The notes under the pieces: generated by a model
Databases searched by the model: none
Seen by the model: only the letters and a program-made list of their open reading frames with translations
Told to the model about the DNA's origin: nothing
Made by a program: the position numbers and the translations under genes
Source: Saururus chinensis
Lineage: Eukaryota; Streptophyta; Magnoliopsida; Piperales; Saururaceae
Assembly: GCA_035235625.1 (NCBI GenBank)
Contig: CP141141.1
Location: 6,314,968 to 6,378,967, forward strand
Length of the DNA stretch: 64,000 bases
Direction: 5' to 3'
Shown here: positions 45,715 through 56,999 of the stretch, one piece after another
Numbering within the stretch: the stretch's first letter is position 1
Layout of the letters: every line of letters begins with the position of its first letter

Positions 45715-46110
45715 ATCAAGACAGAGCGAAAGCCCAAGGCTCAAGGGCGAGTTTATGTCATCTCAGCAGAAGAAGCACAAACGTCAAATGGAGTTATACA
45801 AGGTACACTTTTGATCTTGGATAAGTTTGCTAAAGTTTTGATAGATCCAGGATCAATGCATTATTTTATATCTTATGATTTTGCTCTAAGAACTAGCTAT
45901 CAAATTTTGGAACTAGGATATATATTAGAAGTATCAACTCTTATGGGAAAAACTCTTCTAGCGCAAGAGTTTTTGCAGAATGTATCTGTGTCCTTGGAAA
46001 ACAAAAAATGGGAAGTTAACCTTATCCTTTTAAGTATGACAGATTTTGATGTTATTTTGGGAATTGATTGGCTAGTTGAAAATGAGGAGCACCTCCGACA
46101 TAGTACATGC
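45715..46110 (+). pseudogene. Gypsy aspartic protease, truncated
   Basis: Downstream of gag, the frame gives an AQGRVYVISAEEAQ-like linker, then the protease domain: KVLIDPGSMHYFIS, where most relatives have D-S/T-G at the catalytic Asp, and TDFDVILGIDWL near the end (about 46036-46072). The sequence leaves the Gypsy family just after LVENE (about 46085-46110). Reverse transcriptase and integrase are not found further on, so the element was cut by the following LTR-like block. Confidence 0.85.
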
Positions 46111-47468
46111 AGCAAACCACGGTATGTGTCACGGGCGCGAAGCTTTGCCTAGCATTTGCACTCGTGATGGCCTGACTACACCGCGCAGCCAGCAGCCACT
46201 CTCTTCCCTTCCCACTCGTATGCGCAAGGGAAAAACCAGCAAAACAACCACAAAGCAACACAACCAACCTGGTGCAAGGGTCTCCGCCCAAGCTATGTAA
46301 ATCAGTCCGTCGAAATACACAAGTAGGGAGAGGGCAGGGCTGAACAACGAGGCTGAGATCTCTTTCTTCTCTTCCTCCTTGGTTCGCTATGCAGGAAAAT
46401 CAAAGCATTCTCATGCCTTGGCCGCCCCAACCATTCCCTTAAATAGACTCAGCCATAGGCTGGCCGTCTTAGAGCAACTAGAAGTACAAAACCCACCCAA
46501 TACAAGAGTCCTCACCCTGTCCAACTCTCAGCCCAAAGCCATTTCGGGATTGCATAGATAAGGAAGCCTTTGCGAGTCCGTCTTCCGCTAGAAGTCCTTC
46601 GCCATGCTGCCACCAAGTGTCATGCCATCCAAGGGAACCAGCCAACCAATTCCCATCCGTCCTAGGAGTGTAGCCAGCCTACTTGTAATAGTCCTGTCTG
46701 TCTTAGGAGTCTGCTGCCCGGTCTCCTACTCCAACTATGAGTGCAGCCAGCCAGCACAAGCTGAATCCTATCCGCCTTAGGAGTCCTCCCCTAAGTCCAA
46801 CCAGCGCCCAGCTTCGCTACTAGAGTCCCGTCTGCACAAGGACTCCTACATAGCCTACTCCGCAAGGCGAGTAGCTCGTCCGGAACATCACCCGCGCTGT
46901 CCCAGCATCCGTCCGTGCCCAAGGGGCTGCCTAGGTTGTCCGCTGCCTAGCAAAACATAGTTGTCCGCTGCCAAGTATGGGGGTAGCCGCCCCCTTTCCG
47001 CATCCGTCAAGTTAAGGGGCTAACAGTATGGAATGCTCTCACCAAAAGTATGGAGACGAAAATCCAGATAAGGATTATTGCATAAATCATTTTTCATGAT
47101 TTTATAGGAAATCCCGTTGAAGACACCCTGTCCCGTTCAAACAGATGCGTCAATCTGTTAACAGACACATTCTTTAGTGAAATCAAACTAGACCCTAGAA
47201 AACCAAACCAAATGAAGTTGGGTTAAGAGAAAATCAAACCAAATAAATTTGTCCCAAAATTAATTATCCTGTTGACCTGACCCAACCCAACCCCACCCCA
47301 CCTGGCTAGCTGCGCATACGAACCGAGCCAAGCCGGCCAGATGGCAGCGGCATGTGCATGTGGGTTAGCCCACCTAGGTATATGGGTCCAACATGTGTCT
47401 CCCCCACAAAAGTGGGTTGGCCCAAGGGTCTAACTTGAAAGGCCAAAGATGTGTCTTATATGCTAACA
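46111..47468 (-). mobile_element. LTR-like block interrupting the Gypsy element
   Basis: The block is GC-richer than its neighbours and lacks coding domains. On the minus strand a possible start TGTTAGCATATAAGACACAT lies at 47468, an alternative TGTTGGACCCATATACCTAG at 47393, and a possible end GCGCCCGTGACA near 46127. CTATTTAAGGG on the minus strand at about 46437-46447 would serve as its TATA box. Neither boundary has a matching target duplication, so the extent is approximate. The short open frames at 46052-46561 are not supported. Confidence 0.5.
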
Positions 47469-48177
47469 CCATCATATTCTTCTAGGCGATATGAGACTAT
47501 TCACTTCTTCAACCAATTCACATATGTGATTCTCATTTAATATAAAGTGGGTTTGAGCTCTCTACTATATGAGTTTGACCCATATTAACAATATGAGCTT
47601 GGTCCACATAAATATTATAGACTTAACTTATGTAAATATTATACCCACCTTAATAAAATAAATTTAACCCCTTAATTATAATGCCCACTTTTAACAAAAT
47701 TTATCATAATGCCCACTTTTAACAAAATTCATCGTAATAGGCACCGCACATAGAATTCACCACATGGACAACGGTTTCTTGTGATTCTACACTAGCAATT
47801 CCGGAAGTTGACTTTTCAAACCTCATCTCAAGTCCTGTGAAACAAATGGTCAAGCCGTGTGAAGATGTGCATCATCTCAAAGCATCCCGACCTGTTAGAC
47901 ACCACCTCAGTTTTAGCATTGACATATCATGCACCATGTCAATACACCCCTCAGCCCAAAAATCTTCTAAATATCATGCCTCTATCTTTAGAAATTACCC
48001 TAAAATTTTCAAGATGTCATATCTAACCTAATAAATATTTGTTTAAGTGGAAGACGAACCTAGTAAATGTTCATTAAGAATGATCGTCATAAACTCCATT
48101 ATAGTATGTGTCCATCACGTTTGTATACAATATACTATTTATTCATCATATGGGCTGTCAGTTTGTTCGTTTAGTTA
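47469..48177. other. Intergenic DNA upstream of the PPR locus
   Basis: AT-rich sequence with local duplication of TTATAATGCCCACTTTTAACAAAATT (two adjacent copies, about 47675-47730). No gene is recognised; the 64-codon frame at 47837 lacks support. Confidence 0.5.
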
Positions 48178-48957
48178 CACAGTTTAACTATGTGATTTGC
48201 TACTTCGCCTCTTAGATATAGTTAACCACCGTCAGACAAATTCATAAATATGGATACTTAAAGAGTATATGGATATTTAAGAGTATCACGTAGGATTTAC
48301 TCTCACTTTGACTTTGACATGGGAAGAAATTTTTATGCTTCTTTTTATCAATGAGCCCAACAAAAAGCTATCCATAAAAATAGTTTAACGACAGAGATTA
48401 CGAGTACACATGATAACGCACATTAGTATTAATATCACAAACATTAATATATATTAGAATGTATAATGTTGATCTTAAATATCAATAGTTCTCTTTATAT
48501 AATTTAAGTTGGGCTTATTGTCAAAAGAGGCACAAAAAACTCCTATTAATTTGAGCTGTCTACCTAAAATATTACTCAGTTTAACTATGTGATTTGCTAC
48601 TTCGCCTCTTAGATATAGTTAACCACTGTAAGACAAATTCATAAATATGGTTACTTAAAGAGTATATGGATATTTAAGAGTATTACGTAGGATTTACTCC
48701 CACTTTAACATGAAAAGAATTTTTTATATTTATTTTTGTCAAAGAGCCTAACAAAAATTACGCATAAAAATAGTTTATCGACAGAGATTGCAAGTACACA
48801 TAATAGCATATATTAATTTTAATATCACAAATATTAATACATATTAGGATATACATGGTTGATCTTAAATATCAATAGTTCTCTTTATATATGTTAGGCT
48901 TAAAAGAGGCACAAAAAATCCTATTAATTTGAGCTGTCCACGTAAAATATTACTCGT
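48178..48957. repeat. Direct tandem duplication of about 397 bp upstream of the PPR gene
   Basis: CAGTTTAACTATGTGATTTG occurs at 48179 and again at 48576. The following 380 bases match closely in order: AAATTCATAAATATGG, GAGTATATGGATATTTAAGA, the GACAGAGATT block, TTGATCTTAAATATCAATAG and AGGCACAAAAAA. The second copy differs by scattered substitutions and small deletions. It ends about 210 bp before the PPR start codon, so the duplication lies in the probable promoter region. Confidence 0.9.
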
Positions 48958-49166
48958 GCTAATATGTGCTACCGCGTACACCTTTAATATTTAGGAGGAC
49001 AACACGCGAAAAGTGGGAGTTCTAGGAAGAGTACCCAATAATTTCTCTTTAAAGGCCCTTGTATTTTAAGAGGCCACCGAAATGGGTCCCTCTACATTTA
49101 GTACCATACAAATTTATTGCTACAATTTCGTTTTTGTTTACTAACAAAAATGGTCTTATTTTTCTC
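48958..49166 (+). promoter_or_regulatory. Probable proximal promoter and 5' leader of the PPR gene
   Basis: The segment between the tandem duplication and the start codon. TTTAAAGG at 49048-49055 is the nearest TATA-like element. One upstream ATG (49082) lies out of frame with the PPR start. The assignment is by position only. Confidence 0.35.
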
Positions 49167-50975
49167 ATGTCTTTACGGCTTCTCCGTGGGTGTCCAAAAC
49201 TGCATTTTGTGCCGGATGTCTTGCCTAAGGCTCCTGCAACCTACACTTCCTGCACCCACGATCTCCACCACGCTCTGAACTTGTCTTGCTCGATTTCGGA
49301 TCTCCAGAAAGTTCATGCACATATCATCCGATCCAATCTCTATTCTGACGGGTTTCTGGGCGATCGACTGGTTTCGCGCTATGCCAAGTCTGGGCTACAT
49401 GGTGCTGCACTCGAGCTGTTTGATGAAATTCTGGTCAAGGATTTGGCATCTTGGAATTCTGCAATTTCGGCACTGTCCCAGTGTGGGTCTGGTGGGGAGA
49501 GCTTGGCCGTGTTCCGCAGGTTAATAACAGATTCTAGTTTGAGACCGAATAGAGTGACAGTTATATCTTTACTTCCTTCTTGCGCCAACTTACGAGGACT
49601 CAATGTGGGCAGATGTATTCATGGATTTGTGGAAAAATCCGGACTGTTATTGGATGTTCAAGTGGTTAATTCTCTAGTGAACATGTATGGGAAATGTGGA
49701 GCCGTCGGTATAGCTTGTGGGCTGTTCCAGGCAATGACCGTAAAGAGCTTAGTTTCTTGGAATTCGATCCTTGCAATCCGTACTTCAAATGGGGACACAG
49801 AGGAGGTATTTCAACTATTTAATGCCATGAGGAGGACTGAGTTTGGATCTGACCGTGCTACAATGGTGAGTTTACTCCATTGCTGCACAAGTGTGGGTGC
49901 GGCTAGACAGGGAAGGGCCGTCCATGGGTTCGTTTGGAGACATGGGTTTGGGTCAGATGTGCCTATTGCAACTGCACTTATAAACTTTTATGCCAAGTCG
50001 GGAGATTTGGACTCTTCATGCAAAGTCTTTAATGAGATTAACCATCCTGACACTATAGCATGGACCACAATGATTGCGAGTCATGCTGTGCATGGTCAAG
50101 GGAGAGAAGCCATTGATGTTTTCTTGGGCATGGTTGATGCTGGTCTGAGGCCTGATCATGTGACGTTCACCCATGTTTTAAGTGCATGCAGTCACTCAGG
50201 ACTTGTTGCAGAAGGAAAGAAGTACTTCAACGTTATGGTTGAAGTTTATGGCATTCAGCCAAGAGTAGATCACTATTCATGCATGGTTGATCTCCTGGGT
50301 CGTGCTGGGCATCTATCGGAAGCTCGACAGCTCATTGAGAACATGCCAATTAAGCCCAATTCTGGTGTCTGGGGTGCATTGCTTGGATCTTGCAGAATCC
50401 ATGGTAATATTAAATTAGGCAGAGAAGCTGCTGGAATGTTGTTTTCGCTGGATCCATTGGATGCAAAGAATTATATCATGTTATCGAACATGTATTCAAA
50501 AGAAGGCCTGTGGAATGAAGCTTCAAGAATCAGGTCTTTGATGAAAGAGCGTGGTGTTAGAAAGGACCCTGGGTGCAGCTTCATTGAGCATGAAAATAAG
50601 ATTGTTAGCTTTGTAGCAGGTGATAGTTCTCACCCGGACTCCAACAAGATCTATGCAAAGTTGGAAGAGCTTACTCATAAGATGTGCATATCTGGTTACA
50701 TACCTATGACAGAGTATGTGTTGCATGATGTTGATGAAGAGTTGAAGGCAGGTATGATTAGCGTTCATAGTGAGAAGTTAGCTATTGCATTTGGGATTCT
50801 GGTAGTCAGTGATGGTGCACCTATATTAATAATGAAGAACCTTCGTATATGTGGAGATTGTCACCTTTCTGCTAAGTTCATATCATCTATCGAAAAACGA
50901 ACTCTAATCATTAGGGATTCAAAACGGTTCCATCATTTTGCTGATGGGAAGTGTTCCTGTGGTGATTACTGGTGA
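49167..50975 (+). CDS. PPR-DYW protein, At5g40410-like, mitochondrial-type RNA editing factor
   Basis: Intact intronless gene of 602 codons. The first ATG in frame is 49167; the frame stays open 36 codons further upstream but without ATG. The start MSLRLLRGCPKLHF is basic and hydrophobic, as expected for mitochondrial import. Residues about 45-400 hold PLS-type pentatricopeptide repeats, seen from recurrent DLASWNSAI, SLVSWNSIL, DTIAWTTMI and RPDHVTFTHVLSACSHSGLV motifs. E motifs follow (from GVWGALLGSCRIHG, about 400-500), with the PG box near KDPGCSFIEH (467-475). The DYW domain occupies about 508-602: the HSE deaminase signature (His534, Glu536), CGDCH (Cys562, Cys565, His566) and the terminal CSCGDYW (Cys596, Cys598). 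DYW proteins convert specific cytidines to uridines in organelle transcripts, with the PPR array choosing the site. Wording and length match Arabidopsis At5g40410 from memory; orthology is inferred and the target site is unknown. Confidence 0.95.
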   Translation: MSLRLLRGCPKLHFVPDVLPKAPATYTSCTHDLHHALNLSCSISDLQKVHAHIIRSNLYSDGFLGDRLVSRYAKSGLHGAALELFDEILVKDLASWNSAISALSQCGSGGESLAVFRRLITDSSLRPNRVTVISLLPSCANLRGLNVGRCIHGFVEKSGLLLDVQVVNSLVNMYGKCGAVGIACGLFQAMTVKSLVSWNSILAIRTSNGDTEEVFQLFNAMRRTEFGSDRATMVSLLHCCTSVGAARQGRAVHGFVWRHGFGSDVPIATALINFYAKSGDLDSSCKVFNEINHPDTIAWTTMIASHAVHGQGREAIDVFLGMVDAGLRPDHVTFTHVLSACSHSGLVAEGKKYFNVMVEVYGIQPRVDHYSCMVDLLGRAGHLSEARQLIENMPIKPNSGVWGALLGSCRIHGNIKLGREAAGMLFSLDPLDAKNYIMLSNMYSKEGLWNEASRIRSLMKERGVRKDPGCSFIEHENKIVSFVAGDSSHPDSNKIYAKLEELTHKMCISGYIPMTEYVLHDVDEELKAGMISVHSEKLAIAFGILVVSDGAPILIMKNLRICGDCHLSAKFISSIEKRTLIIRDSKRFHHFADGKCSCGDYW

Positions 50976-51937
50976 ATGCTGCTGCTTTCAGAAGCGGATA
51001 ACACACAACAATCAAGGGTTGTAAATCTTTTGTTATCTTGATAAGAATTTATTGAAAGGGTCATGACAATTAAATCGGTGTATGGTTTACAAGACGGAAA
51101 AATGGATAAGCCGAATGGGGTTTTGTTCAACGGTAACCTGACTGAAAGGGGTAAATTCTGTTTCATATACTCTGTTGTCTAAAGAGCCCTGGAATTATTT
51201 CAACTGTTCCTAGAACGTTACATTTGCAGTGAAGCTCTGCCGGTCACTTGTACAGTCTTATGAAAGTTCCTACATTTTTTTTAAAATACTTGGGGCTAGC
51301 AATTTTTTTTGTTCCAAATATGCATTCAAGTGGCTCTGTGGATTTGTTTTATCTCTTAAGAAGAGATCCACTGAGAAGCATCTAGTGTAACACTAGACTT
51401 TATGTGATTTTTTTTTCTTGCTGCACTTCTTTTACGAATTGAAGTGTTAAATAGTCTCATACTGTATTAATTTGTCCTGCTGAATAAGAAAACAAAAAAC
51501 CCAATTAGAGTACTGATTGCCTTTTTTTATAGCTTGTTTTTTGGGTAAGAAAAGATGATAAAGAATGTCCATTCTTGTGCTTCTATGACATTTATGCCCT
51601 TTGCTCTGCTCTAACATTCACATTTCTTATAAATTCATAAATTTATATAGGATGGGAAGTTTGTCACCCCTTCTTTCTGCCAACCCACCTCACCTTGTTT
51701 CTACATGGTCAATATTAAAGGGGTGGGTTGGCTGAAAGAGTGGGTAGAAGACTCCTCATCCATTTATATATGGTGGTAACCATGACTTGCCTATATTGTG
51801 ATTCTAAATTCGGTGTAAAAAAGAGTTGTCAAGTGTGAGTTTGTTTTGATGGAGGAATTTGTGAAAAGTTTTAAAAAATTAATATAGAATTTACAAAAAA
51901 CCAAAGTTGCAAGAGTGCTTGCCATCAGTTTATACCT
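50976..51937 (+). other. 3' flank of the PPR gene
   Basis: No further gene is seen. AATAAG-type polyadenylation-like signals occur (about 51483), and T-rich runs follow. The 3' UTR end cannot be fixed by eye. Confidence 0.5.
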
Positions 51938-51987
51938 TTAAAGTGCCATATTATTTTTCTTTATGAGAAGACATTAGTAAATACTTA

Positions 51988-52531
51988 GGGGTTGTTTGTG
52001 TATGAAATTTTTGTAAGATTTTGTTGATTTTGCCCCAATTCCAACTCGAATAAGGGGAATCATGTTTGTGTATAAAAGGTGGGCAAATTAAAAAATTTGC
52101 CCAAAAATTGAATCTAAGCTATTTCGAGCCGAAATCACCAAATCACTGAATGAGGTGATTCTGTCAATTTCAGCTCCCAAAAATTACAGATTTTGTTATT
52201 TTTTAACGTTTATTTATTATATCGATTTTAGCTTTAAGAAGCATGCTATATAGGTGAGGCTTATTTTAAAAGTTCAAAATTGCTTACTCTTGTGAGATCT
52301 TGTTTAATAGAGCTTGAATTTAGGAGTGTAATAGTACGAAGAATGCGCATATCTAAGTTCAAGAAAGAGAGAGAGAGTTATATTGGTTTAAAATTGGGTT
52401 TGATGTAACATTCAAATTTATTTTAAAAAAATTCATTACCAACCATAATTCACATTCCGTGGTGAATTTTTTGAATTAAGTCCAAACAATTCCACTTCCA
52501 TTTCTAAAAAATCTAACACCCAATTAGCCCC
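51988..52531. mobile_element. Tourist-like (PIF/Harbinger) MITE
   Basis: The 544-bp element starts GGGGTTGTTTGTGTATGAAA; the reverse complement of its right end is GGGGCTAATTGGGTGTTAGA. The flanks are TTA at 51985-51987 and TTA at 52532-52534, the 3-bp TTA/TAA duplication of PIF/Harbinger elements. No transposase lies inside. A 40-bp flanking sequence (TTAAAGTGCCATATTATTTT at 51938) recurs as TTAAAGTGCAATATAATTTT directly at the right end (52532). Confidence 0.8.
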
Positions 52532-52534
52532 TTA

Positions 52535-53576
52535 AAGTGCAATATAATTTTTCTTTCTAAGAAGACAATTTGTCTATAACAATCAGGATCACTAACGTAG
52601 AAAACTAGAGTGGGATCTACAAAATTATAAGCATAGGAAATAAACATAAGTAGAGCAAAATGTAGGGTATTTGTAAATCCTGATAATTGTTACATTGAGC
52701 TAGCTTTGGAAATTAATTATGGTGTGGAGCTTCTACCTTGTCAATTATGTTGCCATTGTGAATCATTTAAAATGACAGATTTAGCTAGTGAGGAATGTTA
52801 CAACTACGTTGTCCACAAAAACAAAACAAAAAAAAAAGTTACAACTACATAATTTTATCCATAGATAAACGGAGGTAACTATTAACCTCTTGATTCACGT
52901 TTTTGACACATGGCCACAGCCTGCAGATGTGAGCATTTTACTTAGCAAATATGCAGATTGTATAATCTGACCACTCAGGAATGCTCACTGAACCCGTGCG
53001 ATAATGAAGGCAACACTTATCCTCAATTCAAATAACTTCTTCACCCATGCCTTTGGCGTGTCACAAAAGCCTTAAAGAAGGGAGAAAAAATAAAAGGAAG
53101 AAAAAATTAGAGAGAAGAAATAAAGAAATAGGGGAAAAAAGAAGAAAAAGTAATATAAAATATGGATTGGATGCAGCTGTCATGCTCCATGAAGGCATGT
53201 AAGATGCCCCCCGCGCCTTTCTCATTCCATAGCCACAACTGCTAGCTGGCAAAGATCGGCCGCCTCTGTCCAACTACCAGTGGCTACTCCACCCCAACTC
53301 ATGCTGATGTGCAATGCATGCCTTCTATCTTTTTCCCTTCTATTGTTGTAGATCACCGGCTTGCCTAGGCACTGCATCCCATTTCGTCCACATGCCCCCC
53401 TTCTTTTCTCCCATTTGATGTTGTCGGCCAACTACTATCGATCGGCCTCTATTTAGCCCGTTGTTGGGCTCGCTCATCCTTCCCTTGGCCCTTTTTTACT
53501 CGGGTAAGTTTTACGCCTCTTTGTTTTGGTTTTGGGTTGTGATCAAAGTCGTTGCTGCCCTCCACCGGCCACTACC
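52535..53576. other. Intergenic DNA, no gene recognised
   Basis: Mixed sequence with a purine-rich run (53075-53150). A GC-richer stretch at 53190-53570 holds overlapping 60-70 codon frames on the minus strand with no domain support. Confidence 0.5.
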
Positions 53577-55800
53577 TGTTACAACCTGGATTTTTAAAAT
53601 CATTTTTAAGAAAATGATATGTAAGACACGATGAATTTTTTTTTCATCAAGTACAAAAACAAACCATTCGATTAAATATCCAAATTATGATAATTAGGGT
53701 TCACAAATGCGAATATCAAATTATATGAGATTATTACACGTCTCAAAAATTCTTTAAAAGAATGCCTTATCCATCTAAGTACAAGTCTATCATTCATCTA
53801 AAAATAAATAACTAAGTTGACTCTCATACCAAAGTTACACTTACTTACTAGAATTACATAAACGAAGAACTACATCCCTTGTTTGTCATTCCTGGTCTCA
53901 CTTGTCCTCACCTGGAGAACTTGCAACCAACCAAAACAAACAACCAAACAACAACGAAACCGCTCTGCCCTCAAGAGAAGAATTTTCAAAAGAACAAAAA
54001 GTTTTATTAATATTTTTTTGATTGGGCTAACATCACCCGATATTAGTTACCTACATACTCATCAGATAACATCTCTAATGTTTATAACAAGAACGAATCC
54101 AGACATAGTTCTGCCTAGAAAGTACATTAACTCAAGAAGCATAACATCCAACATGCAATGCTTAAGTATTTGCAATAAACCTACATTTGATGCAAGTTCT
54201 GCAATTGTTCCACTTGTGCTAATATAACAAGCAATATAAAAAAATATTAGTAATTATCTCATAACCCTTATTTAATAATTAATACCTCTATTTAATCTCC
54301 TGGATAAAAAGACACATCATATGCAACCTAAAATGATATATGACACTAATCATCCTTCATTATTTTAACCCTACTATAGGTTTAACGTAATATAAATATA
54401 TGTTCACTCAGAATTTAGAGAAGAGGATCCCAACTGTGTTCATGGACACAAATTGACGAGAAGAACAAACCTTCCATAATGCTTATGCAACTTTACTTTT
54501 TGTATGCACTATATGGTTCTGTGATGACCTATGGGAGATCAGCGGTAAAGACCTTGTTGGCCAATACCCAAATCGTCGTGGCAGTGAAGAAAGTGTACAA
54601 GTAACACAATCTCTACCCTCCCAACTATGGGAGCAATGTTTGCAAAGACAAATAATATATAACCCATAGAAGCCTAAGGTCTTTATGTCCATTCACTCCC
54701 TCAAACATTGAAAACTTAAACTCGATTATTTATATCAAGTCAAGTATTCATCCAACTAATTGGATCCTTTTTACATTGTGAATCGGCCCAATAAATAGCT
54801 CATTCACTAAGTCATGACTCAGAGAACATCTCAAACCTTAATAATCTCCATGAGACTAGGGTAAAATCGCATAACTACCATCAGTTCATTAACCAAGATA
54901 AATTTTATGTCAGGGTCCAGTTCACTCCATGAACCGGTCTCAAACTGGAGCCACTGTAGGCCGCCTCCACTAGACCAGCTCCCTAATCCCTTAGCCAGCC
55001 CAAACCACATCCTTTCACCTCCCTTTCCCTCTACAACTCTCCCGCTGCCAATACAAATTGCCCCTTTTCTGCTAGATTTGACAACAATAACACACATGCA
55101 TATTGTCTAGTTGTTGATCCACCCCATCAATGGGTGAATTTGGCCTCAAATAGCCTGATTCAACCACCACCACCCTGAGCTGCCTCTGGACATCTCCATA
55201 GCTCCCTCTCCCCTTCTTTTTCCACTTTTGGTTGTGCATGAGTGTTATTGCACATGCTTTTTAGGGTAAAGGAATTGCCTTTGCATAGCCTGACTGTCAA
55301 CCAACACCACCACCAGCCAAATTTGATTATCATCACACTCCTCCAACTCTCCCCCATCCTTCAGTACTACATGCCCTTTTCCCCTCTTATCAACCATTGA
55401 CAACTCAAATTTTCCATCGTGGGGTTCTTTCCACCAGTGACTTCATCATTTCTTAGCCAACCAAGCACTTCTTAGTCATTGGCCAACCACCTTTTTGCCC
55501 ACCCTCCATTTTTGGTTGCAACCGCGATTCCTTTTGGCTTGATGTTGCTCCTGGCATCCCTTTGTGCTATGCCATAGACCTCAAATTTTTGCCTAGAATT
55601 TAGTACCCCCTTATCTTTCTAACTGACTACCTCTGAGGTTCCCTCTTGATTAGGCAATTCCTTTGTCCATTGATGCAAACCACTATCACATGCTCAGCAT
55701 TAAACTCGCATGGACAACAAGGTGGGGGACTTCAACAACCCTTTTATAGTATCACAGACGTACACAACAGTAGAAACCTATTTGGAGAAGAAGATCTTAC
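53577..55800 (-). mobile_element. Diverged Tekay/Del-like LTR, third relative of the 11801 and 23057 copies
   Basis: From TGTTACAACCTGGATTTTTA (53577) to about 54960 the order of motifs follows 23057-25180: ACAAACCATTCGATTAAATA, then CATCTAAGTACAAGTCTATC, GGTCTCACTTGTC, CATCACCCGATATTAGTTAC, AATCCAGACATAGTTCTGCC and GTCCAGTTCACTCCATGAAC. Substitutions and deletions are more frequent than between the other two copies, so this is an older insertion. Beyond 54960 the match is weak, and the right end near 55800 (TTACAACAACC) is only a guess. A minus-strand TATAAAAGGG is present at about 55738-55747. Confidence 0.65.
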
Positions 55801-56620
55801 AACAACCAATCAATAAGAGTCCAAAATAGAGTAAAGCTGTAGCAAATCATTGGCTGGTCAATTGACATACCTAATGATCAATCGCCTGCTGATTAAGTCT
55901 CCCATAGAAAACTTCTTGTACCATGACAGATAGATCACCCATGCTTGCGATCTATTGTCAATCGATTGCAAGTGCTTGTGATCTATCGATCCATTTGTAT
56001 GTTGATTTTAGTACTTCAGGCAATCAATCTCCTTGTGCTTGCTATCAATCTCCTACTATTCTATTGCGCACATTAGTTAACCATTTTCAACAATCTCTTA
56101 CTTGGGAGTCTAATCCGACTTCACCATTCTTTAAATAATTCTCCCACTTGAAGTGATTAGTCTTTAAGTAATTCTGCTTTAATATATGGGTAGAATGTGT
56201 GACAAACACTAGTCTTCTATAAATGAAGTTCGATCAAAATTGAATAACTTCTTAGCTTCTCCATGGTGATCACTTTGGTCAACATATTTGTTGGTTTTCC
56301 TTAGAGTGGATCTTCTCTAATTAGAGTTTTCTATCTTCCACAAGTGAATAGATGAAGAGAAATATGATATCTATGATGCCACTGTGATGGAATTATAGTT
56401 ATTGGAAGACATGTAATGTACTCCCTAATTTTTTTCCCTTAACCAAGACTATTGCACATTTGGTTATTTTTCATGTGAGCCAAAGATAGTAGTTGTGCCA
56501 CACTCAACCAATTGATCAACAAAAGTTAAGTTCCTAATTAGGTGAGGCATATACTTAACTTCCTTCTCAACAACAATATTGTCTCATTGTCTTGCACATT
56601 TTTACACTATCCTTACCATT
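55801..56620 (-). pseudogene. SIRE-like Copia remnant: LTR, RNase H end and GAG-pre-integrase piece
   Basis: 55860-56110 matches the SIRE-like LTR sequence at 27820-28010. 56110-56390 matches the RNase H end at 39300-39570 (minus-strand IDIIFLFIYSLVEDRKL, EKIHSKENQQI). Directly beyond, at 56390-56600, the minus strand encodes a GAG-pre-integrase-like piece with VLVKGKKLGSTLHV and LNFC-S-IG-VWHNYYLW motifs broken by stops. Joining RNase H to a much more N-terminal region means a large internal deletion. The element is dead. Confidence 0.6.
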
Positions 56621-56991
56621 ATGGTCCATGTTTGCTCATGGTCATAGGGCTATATTGTGCAAATGCAGCAATAGTTTGTGATGCTCCAGAGGTTGTAGCA
56701 TCACTCTTCTAAAAGTCATAGTTGCCCTAGCTCACACGTGTTAGTGGGTGTCAGGGCATCACAGGCTATCGGATTCATATTAAAAAAAGGGGGCATGCAG
56801 GTTTGAATCACTCACCCACCCTTAGTTTAATGTGTGATGTTCTTGATCCAATGGCTCGTAGCACTGTGGCACATTCCAACAAGTGTGAACCAATGCACAT
56901 ACTAACATTTTCCCCACAATATGATATCATCAAAGAATTCCCTAATATTGTTGTGATTTCACCCTATTACATTGTTATAGTATATAGGTGA
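56621..56991. other. Intergenic DNA, nothing recognised
   Basis: Short frames only; it may be more of the adjacent Copia remnant, but no motif supports that. Confidence 0.4.
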
Positions 56992-56999
56992 TGATCAAC

